This document shows, piece by piece, positions 56,635 to 64,000 of a stretch of DNA of 64,000 nt (positions are counted from its first letter, which is position 1; each line of letters opens with the position of its first letter). The DNA is from Monosporascus cannonballus (taxonomy: Eukaryota > Ascomycota > Sordariomycetes > Xylariales). The stretch covers positions 1 through 64,000 of the forward strand of contig QJNS01000083.1 of NCBI GenBank assembly GCA_004154925.1. The letters run 5' to 3'. The notes below the pieces were generated by a model. The model did no database searches. It saw only the letters and a program-made list of their open reading frames with translations, and had not been told where the DNA came from. The position numbers were made by a program, and so were the translations under genes.

Positions 56635-59031
56635 ATGGTCTCATCTATTATCATTCCCTTCCTCACGGCCGCTCTCTTTGGAGAAGCCGTAATAGCGGCG
56701 TGTTCTTCTAATCTCGTAATTGATAATTTCTCACGGTGGTCTAGCAACACGAACAGTTTGGGTTCTTGGACGAGCGGTACGGCGCCAGAGTGCTTGTTCA
56801 CTGAGTCGCATCGATTACTGACAACGGCCTGCTGCTAGATGATGGGTCGATGACTTCGATCTCTGCGTCTGGAAACGCGCTTCGGTTCACTCCTAAGGCG
56901 GACTCCTATTTCTACGAGACGTTTCCTTGCACAGCTGCGTCTTCACAAGGATATAGTGGTATATCCTTCTCGATCAAAGGTCCCGCTGGTGCATCGGCTG
57001 TGCTAGAAATCCAGACCAAATCATCTTGCGCGGCTGAGACATACAGTAGCTTTTGGGCCGAGGTCAGCGGCTTGACCGGATCGCAGCAGACAATCACCCT
57101 GTCGTTCGACACATGGACTGGCGCGAACCCAGATGCCGTCACTGCCTTGGTTTGGTCCGCGTTCTCCAAGACTAATTCGGAATGGCAACTTGGTCAAATC
57201 CAATTCGTGTGCTCAGGTCCTAGTAACCCGCCTAGTGAGGCTTGACTATATCTGCCGTTCTTCTCAGGCTAGGACTAACTCCGCTATAGATCCTACACCT
57301 ACAACGGCCACTACCTCTCGTCCATCGCAGCCTACTGGCAAATGTTCAAATTTGGTTATTGATGACTGGGCGTCCCAGTCTCGGCTTACCTTCTTGTATT
57401 ACAACGCGATGATCCGACCCACCAGCGATGATGGCACTATGCAGTCCATCGTCGTGCATAATAACAACAGAGTGACGTTGACTCCAACCAACAAGGACTC
57501 TTACTTCTATACCAAGACTACATGTGTTAACGCCGAGAACACGTACGGTGGTCTCTCGCTGCGCATCAAGGCTGCGCGTGGTACCACCTTCAACATCCAA
57601 CTGAGCTCTCCTGCAAGGTGCGGAGATGAGGAGGAAACTTCTTTCGCCACCCAGACTACGAGCGAGCTCGGTTGGACGTTTGACGGAACTGAAAGGCTCT
57701 ATAGCATCCCTTTCTCCAAATTTCCCGGACTAGATCTCACTAAGGTCCAGACAGTATTCCTCTCCGGATTCAGTCGTGCAGTGACTTTCGGACCCCTGGC
57801 TTTCTACTGCGGCCAGACGCCATCCGAGTACGAGGTTCCAGCCACCACGGCTCCTCCAGGACCAACTTCCACAGTTCCGGCTCCTTCTGGTACTGCTACT
57901 CCTCTCGTGATCGATCAATTTGGCAGCAACGCTGTGAATGCTCTTGGTTTCTGGCACGGCGGCGATGAGGGCATGAGTCTAACCTGGGGTCGTAACCAGT
58001 TGACAATCAAGTCGGATGATCCGGACTACTCCTTCTACACCCAAGTTTCAGGCAGCTGTAGGGATATGAGGAACTTCGATGGCTCTTATCTCCATATTCA
58101 GTACAGCGGAAGCAACAAGTTCACTGTGGCGTTGCAGCAGCACAATTCCCAATGCGACCAGAGCATTGCTCCCTACCCCGAAACTTGGGATTCGATCGAG
58201 GCAGCCCGTTACTCCTCTGCTACGGACATCTACATTCCGATCTCGCACTTCAACATCGACCGCAGCCGCGTGATTGGCTTTGCTCTAAAGGGGTTCTACA
58301 CGACGGACAGCGTCGTGCTGAAGAAGATTGAGATTGTCCGCTCCATTCCTACTGGTTTCAAGATTCCTAGTAAGCTCCCCACGGGAAACCTCGTCTTCGC
58401 TTGCAAGCGGCCCAACTCATTTGCCTTCGCTATCGATGATGGCGACCCGATCTACGCGCAGGAGGTCATGAACATCGTCAAGAAAGAAGGCATCAAGGTG
58501 ACGTTCTTCACAGTGGGTGCTCCCCTCGAGGATCCCAGCACCAACCTGACGAATGTGTACAACGAGATGCTGGCGCAGGGTCACCAGATCGCCATGCACA
58601 CTTACACGCACCCCAAGATGGAAGGCCTGCCCAGTTACGAGGCAATCGACTGGGAATACAACATGGATATCGACGCCGTTTCCAAAGCCTTCAACGGCAT
58701 GCACACGCCGTACTTCCGGCCTCCGTTCGGTAACGAAGGCGCCCGGATGCGGCAGCGCCTCGCCATCACCCTGAACACCGATGAGCCCTACATTGTCAAC
58801 TGGAGCGTCGATGTTGAGGACTGGCTCTGGGCTCAGAGCGATACCCCTGAGAAGCAGCTCGACGCCTTTAAGCGCGACGTCGCCAAGGGCGGTAACCTCG
58901 TAGTCATGCACTACCTCTACGCTTCGACCGTCGGCTACCTGCAAGAGTTCATTCAGATCGCCAAGGCCACCGGCAAGCAATTGATGCGTATTGACCAGTG
59001 CATGATGGACCCCAACGCTCCTCCGTTGTAA
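56635..59031 (+). CDS. secreted polysaccharide (chitin) deacetylase with three tandem N-terminal beta-sandwich-like modules
   Basis: 759 residues from three exons: 56635-56776, 56839-57234 and 57290-59031, with introns of 62 nt (GTACGG...CTGCTAG) and 55 nt (GTGAGG, branch GACTAAC, CTATAG). The signal peptide is MVSSIIIPFLTAALFGEAVIA. Three repeats follow, each opening LVID-(N/D/Q) and carrying a DS-x-FYT-type string and a Cys soon after: about 24-180 (DSYFYETFPC), 200-350 (DSYFYTKTTC) and 375-525 (DYSFYTQVSGSC). Pro/Thr linkers separate them. The catalytic NodB/CE4 domain spans about 545-745: FAIDDGD (Asp562/563), HTYTHP (His616, His620), YFRPPFG (654-660), DVEDW (687-691) and VVMHY (His720), so the metal triad and catalytic residues are all there. 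Such enzymes remove acetyl groups from chitin or related wall glycans. The modules may bind glycan; that is inference. Confidence 0.9.
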
Positions 59032-59310
59032 ATAACCGCCCAGTCTGTGTTTTTGAGGCGCTATGGGGTGAGGGTGGATACAGTTGGGGGGATAGGATGG
59101 GATTAGGCTTAGAAAAGTTTTGGAGTAATGCATCAAGGAGAAAATTGAATATTGTTCCTATCGACGTGTACTGGAGTGTCTAAGCTCCGAAAGAGCCAAA
59201 GTCATCTTGTCGAGGACCGAACAAGAAGCTCACATTTTCAGGTGTGTGGTCTCCGCGGCCAAAGACCCTGCGAACGTTACGTATCTAAGAGGTCGTCCCC
59301 CTGGCGCTAC

Positions 59311-59818
59311 TCATCCCAATTGCGGCGGCGGCCGGGTATCAGGGTCGATCTTCTCCACGACTGCGGCAGTCCCGTAGGCACAACACTGCGCAAAGCCGCC
59401 CATGTCGCCGGACTCAAACCGGAGGCAGATAATTGCGTTTCCGCCGCGCTGCTTCGTCTCCGTTACGACGCGGCCTATCGCGTCGTTGCGGGCCGAATAG
59501 AGCTATTTGCCTCGCGTGATTAACATGATACGCCTAACACATCGCAACGAAGCCTGAATATGTACATACCATAGATGTGAACCACCGAAGCTCACCGCCC
59601 GCCACGCTCTTCAGCACCATCGCCATGGCCGCCGCCCAGTTCCGCGACCGCACCGTCAGCCCGTACACGGTGCCGAGCACGCGCACTACCTTGTACCCCG
59701 GCAGGTCGAACATGGTGGTCGTGATCACGCCGTCGGTTTCTGTGTAACAATGCAAGTCCGAGAGTTGCGGCGGGACGTAGGACGGCTCGGCGTGTTGGTG
59801 AGAGCTCGTTGGTGTCAT
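59311..59818 (-). CDS. YbjQ-family (DUF74) protein
   Basis: 146 residues from two exons, 59818-59570 and 59502-59311, separated by a 67-nt intron (GTATGT...AAATAG). The start MTPTSSHQHAEPSYV is followed by the family pattern: ITTTMFDLPGYKVVRVLGTVYGLTVRSRNW, then GGELRWFTSM, LYSARNDAIGRVV after the junction, GGNAIICLRFES and QCCAYGTAAVVEKI. The fold is known from bacteria as a small pentamer-forming beta protein sometimes labelled heavy-metal binding, with no firm biochemical function. Intact. Its 3' end faces the deacetylase's 3' end, 279 bp away. Confidence 0.85.
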
Positions 59819-60991
59819 TGCGGACGGTAGCGCTGAAATGATGCTATATAGGCTCTAACCTGTGGCACCAACGTCGGCTGAGGTCTGAGTTTAAATCAGA
59901 ATGAAAGTTGCGGTACCATGCAACCTCACTTGGTGTCGTCGGGTATTACTTCACCGGTGCCTGCCACTGGTAGCTGGAATGAGTCGAATGATGGGTGAAG
60001 TAAATACTGAGAAAGTGGTTCGGCAATATGCCTCGAAGCAGCATAACTGCCATGTTTTATACACAGATTCTCCAGTATAATCTGAAGCCTGCATATCACT
60101 TGACATCCAAGAGTGACTCGTTGCGGCGTGACAGACATCCTCCAAGAGAAAACGCCTTGAATATCTCAAGACATTTTCTGATTGGTGAATCGGATCTCTA
60201 CATAAATGACTCGTATTTCGTATTTCGGTTGCGCATCGCTTGGCCCAAAACCAAGCATGCGGCTGAAGTGGCTGTGCGATTGCCATAAGATACCAGCCGC
60301 AATACGGGAACAGCCGCGTGTGCTGAGCAATACATAGTACCGGTAGAGGCCAAACGCCGCTAAATTTATCCTGGTTTCGCGGGCTCCGATTGCCTTAAAA
60401 GCTTAAAAGATCTATGTAAGCACGTGATTTTTCATTGTGGCCTCGGATAATACCAGGGTCGTATTCTAGTTTAAGGCAAATGCAGTTATCGAGAAATATG
60501 TATTCTGACCCCTTGTCGCCTTCTATCAGATAGGGAGACTCTTTTAGCCAGACAATATCCCAGTTGCCAGTCATACCGCACCTCCTCTTAACGAGGGCAA
60601 GTAGAATGCCCCATTTTTATCGTCTTAGCGAAAGCCAGCAAGAAAACGCCACGGGCAGTGAAGCACGTCCAGGGAACCGCCACCGTGAACTGGAACCCTA
60701 TGGGAACTCACGTTAATAGTGCCTCGCCATAGTATGGGTGAGCCTCACAATTTTTGGCAACATTCAAATTCGATAACATGGTACCAATTACCAAGAGCTG
60801 GGCATCATAGCATTACTTGTACAAACCAAAAACAGCATTGCTTGTAGAAATAAATAAAGGTGTTATTAAGCATATCAGTTTTCACGTTGTACTAGGTTTT
60901 CTGTAAATGCTGTATGCTGTGTTAAAAGAATTTTAGAATACATTATTACTCTTAAAGTCCATCTAGCGGGATATATAGGAGAGACCTACTA
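59819..60991. other. intergenic, no gene seen
   Basis: Upstream of the YbjQ-like gene up to the second TA-flanked element. Frames of about 70-110 codons occur near 59926-60288 on both strands without support. Confidence 0.45.
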
Positions 60992-61851
60992 AGGCGGCAC
61001 GATCAACGCCCCACCCCCTTAACGCGCCGGCGATTTCCCACACAAAATCGGCAAAATCGCTATATTTTCAATAATATTTTAAAATTCGAATGAAAATCAA
61101 AAAAATAAGCGGCCTTTAATATTATTATTAGTTTTAAGCCCTCTGCCGACTAAGCATAGCTAAAAAATTGTAATAATTATGTAATGTTTTTAGATATTTT
61201 ATTTTATTTGAAATTATGTTTTATTATATATGTTATACGTAATAAGAAAAAATTAATAACTTTCTTAATTTTAAATATATTAAAAAGATATTTCATATAT
61301 TATTATTTATTTATAAAAGTTACATAATTAGGATCCCTAATTTTTAATATCTTTATTAAATATAAAAATATAATATAAAACGTAAAAGTGGAATAAAAAT
61401 AAAAAACATTTTGTATAAGAAAAATAATATTATATTTTTAAATAATAATAACGTAATAAATAATACGTATATATAAATAATATTTTAATACTTTATAGAA
61501 AATTAATTAAAATTAAATTAAATAATAAAATTTTATATTTATTTATTTTTGTTATATATTTATTCATAACTAAATTTACTCGTCTGATCTTAACATTTTG
61601 CCATACAATTTGTATGTAAAAATGTTAACGTTTGATTTTGTCAACTTTAAACATAATTTTCTTCCTATAAATATAAATATTTTTAATAATATTCGATATA
61701 TCCTCTTATTTTAAGGTCTTAATTGTTATTTCGTTATCCGTTTCTTAATATCTATTTTTGTTAATTAGTTATAAATATGCAGTTTTGTTGATTTTGTATG
61801 GGAAATGGCGGCGCGTTGGGGGGGGGCGGGGCGTTGATCGGGGTGCCGCCT
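60992..61851. mobile_element. second TA-flanked transposon derivative with RIP-like interior
   Basis: 860 bp flanked by TA (60990-60991 and 61852-61853). Imperfect terminal inverted repeats of about 65 bp have normal to high GC. The left end begins AGGCGGCACGATCAACGCCC, and the right end is its reverse complement apart from extra C bases after GGCAC and a longer C run. Both continue through AACGCGCCG and an ATTTCCCA(C/T)ACAAAATC block. The roughly 730 bp between are almost all A/T with no frame. It differs in end sequence from the element at 8143, so it belongs to another TA-targeting family. No transposase remnant is readable. Confidence 0.85.
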
Positions 61852-63246
61852 TATTTACTAGTTAGTGCACCACACTGGCAAAACATCACCTACTTTGTGC
61901 CTCGACAGCAGTTCGTTCGTCTATAGTCAAGATTCAAAGATACGACTCTGTTAGGGGCCGAACTAGCCAATAGTTCCAGGGTTCATAAGCAACACGTTGC
62001 TTCCTAATCATGCCCCATATTCCTCGATATGGATTATCGTTGAAAACATCGCAGAAACTAATAAGACCAGGTCACTATATAGAGACAACCCTAGGACGCG
62101 TACACAACACCGCAGCAAGACCGCGTTTCGAGTGTGAAGATTGGCCGTCAGGTTCCTCGGTGGAGGGCAAGTATCCTGCTATTTGAGCTCCGGAATTAGT
62201 GTTCGAGAATCCACGGTCAGATGCCGCCTCGCGCCGGAATAGCATATAGGCCACGAAAGGGACTCATAATGCCCCTTCTTCATTACCTCCTTGACTAGTC
62301 TTCTCAGGCGTCTCCCCCTCCTCCCCTGCAGGAACATACGTCCCTACGAAAGCTCGCGTCTCTCCTTTACTAGAATCAAATAAGCATCTTGCGGTACACC
62401 ATTAGATAAAGCTTGACGTAGGTACGGCTGGCGCGGCAGTCGTTGGAGGATTCAATGGATGGCCAAGGTTATCGCCTCCTTACCATTGGGACCAAACCGA
62501 CAATCTATGAAACCAAAAGGAAGCTGGCTGTGCGTTAACTGTCTGTAGGCATGCGGTCAGTCAGACATTGTTTGACTCGAGGGATGATTGACTTGGGCTA
62601 TTGGGCTACGGAGAAATAGGATTTCGCGAGAGAGGGGCAATAACTGCATACGAAGCTGGTGACTAAGCCGGATGTGTGGTTTTGATGCTTATACAACTAC
62701 GCACACACCATGGTCTAGGATGGTCAAACCCCGTAGCCATTATCTTTGTGTTACCCCTATTCGGTGATCACGGCTAATTTCCTTGTCCTGTGCACGTATG
62801 TGCGTTTACATTGAGAGCAAAGCATACAACTATAGGCTACTAATATCAAAATCCCTCCTGCTCTACGGAGTGCATGTTGTTGAAAGAAAAGGAAATAGTC
62901 GGGGAATCTTCTACAGTTCAGCATTCTCGCTTAAGCAGCATACTATATGTATGTCCGAAATGTCTAGGTATCTGGTGTTGGTCCAATACTACTAAATAGT
63001 CCATCGGCAGCGGTAGAACCCAAGTTGATACGAGCGACACCGCCCGCTACGGGCTCACAGCTTTCCGACAGCTGAGCCGCACAATGCGTGGAATGCCCAA
63101 TGCTCGTGGTCTTGTTTTCGACAAAGTCCATCCGGTGACTCATGCAATAATGTAGCTTCCTCTACTGAAGTAATCAAGCTCAACGTGGCAGCTTTGGAAA
63201 CGATCATTCACAGTTGCCGTAGGAATATATGTGAAATTACGATACT
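61852..63246. other. intergenic, no gene seen
   Basis: Ordinary composition, short frames only. No repeat or RNA gene recognised. Confidence 0.4.
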
Positions 63247-64000
63247 CTAGTACCAAGCAAGGTACCGGCTTGTGTTAATGATGATGTTGTACTCAGCGGC
63301 CCATAGCTGCTCCGGCCGGAGCGCCTGAGTCATATTCTCATCGCTATAGTATTTGCGGTCCTCAAAGACCGCCAGAGACTGGATCAGTCGTACGAAGACA
63401 CATCCCGGCGGCATCCAGCCATAGAACATGAGCTCCATGACGCACCCCCGGGCCCCCGCTACATGCTGGACCACCCGAAGTAACTTCCATTCCTCAGCCT
63501 CCATCTCGGCGGCTGTCTTTGGGGTTGGAAGGGCACCATGGACGGAGAACACGATGGCGCAACGACAATGGTTGGTATGCAAACTAGACCGAAATATAAA
63601 CCGATCCATAACGACTACGCAGGCATCGTGGGTCGCACGTCCATATCAGAACTGCTGGAGAGCAGCTTGTACTCGAGCTCCTGCATAAGGAGCACCTATC
63701 TGACCTCACGACATCGCTGGCCCCATAGTATAGTGTGTCTAAAAGATGTACAAAGTTACTGAGAGAAGATCGAGTTCCTCCAGGAGTGATTGCCTTTCTC
63801 AGCATTAGAAATCTCGCTACATTCATAGTTATGGTCTCGTTGCTGGCCACTTGACAACAAAGTACACCATGCGTCAACTGACCCCAAGTCGGCGTTGCCC
63901 CGAGCCAGCGCACCTCGCACAGAAGCCTATGCCACAACTACTCAAAGTAGCTTTCTATCCCGACGACAGCCTTTTCCGAAAGCCCGACTCGGTGGGCCTT
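63247..64000 (-). pseudogene. possible decayed gene of unknown family, cut by the window edge
   Basis: On the minus strand, protein-like sequence continues in three frames. From the edge it reads AHRVGLSEKAVVGIESYFE, a TAG and LWHRLLCEVRWLG, then MNVARFLMLRKAITPGGT (about 63760-63830). It then shifts to LLMQELEYKLLSSSSDMDV with a TAG (about 63620-63690), and shifts again to EAEEWKLLRVVQHVAGARGC and YYSDENMTQALRPEQLWA, ending at 63247. The order and lack of low complexity suggest one gene broken by stops and frameshifts. Unrecognised introns could also explain part of it. No family recognised. Confidence 0.35.

Noticed and set aside
58417..59136. 239-codon minus-strand open frame
   Set aside because: Antisense to the CE4 domain of the deacetylase; no family features.

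Overview
The window looks like nuclear DNA of a filamentous ascomycete (Pezizomycotina, probably Sordariomycete-like; the class is an inference). Genes have short 40-110 nt introns with GTATGT/GTACGT/GTAAGT donors and CTAAC/CTGAC-type branch sites. Gene families are typical of moulds (2EXR domain, vacuolar dipeptidyl aminopeptidase, GPI-anchored secreted protein, CE4 deacetylase). Repeats carry very heavy C-to-T/G-to-A decay of the kind made by repeat-induced point mutation (RIP), giving a two-speed composition: normal gene DNA and a block of roughly 12 kb that is extremely AT-rich.

Left arm (1-31 kb): the 3' end of a membrane protein; glycogen debranching enzyme (minus); a 452-bp TA-flanked transposon derivative with a RIP-like interior; NAD-dependent glycerol-3-phosphate dehydrogenase (plus); a membrane-anchored gamma-glutamylcyclotransferase-like protein (minus); two decayed oxidoreductase genes side by side (a short-chain dehydrogenase and an NmrA/isoflavone-reductase-like gene, both plus); a 2EXR protein (minus); a conserved-looking protein of unknown function (minus); a 5-kb stretch with no intact gene but some degenerate coding-like sequence; then NAD(P)H-hydrate dehydratase (minus, four exons) and mitochondrial ATP synthase alpha (minus, six exons).

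Middle (32.86-45.48 kb): one nested insertion. A Ty1/copia-type element on the minus strand has 219/220-bp LTRs, a perfect 5-bp target duplication GGAAT and a half-tRNA(iMet)-like primer site. It is split by a Ty3/gypsy-type element on the plus strand (37.62-44.45 kb) with LTRs of about 375 bp. Both are littered with stops. A possible older LTR relic abuts the right side.

Right arm (48-64 kb): a secreted GPI-anchored protein (plus), a RING protein (minus), a type II membrane dipeptidyl aminopeptidase with a predicted 4-nt first exon (minus), a secreted deacetylase with three tandem N-terminal modules (plus), a YbjQ-like protein (minus), a second TA-flanked element of 860 bp, and a possible decayed gene at the right edge.

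The intact genes are mostly housekeeping (storage glycogen, glycerol/osmotic metabolism, respiration, metabolite repair, protein turnover) plus cell-surface functions; I see no operon-like or cluster logic among them. The most unusual signals are the nested element, the way RIP-type mutation tapers across its LTRs, and the pair of decayed oxidoreductase genes. I found no CRISPR array, rRNA or convincing tRNA gene, and no clearly new biological system.
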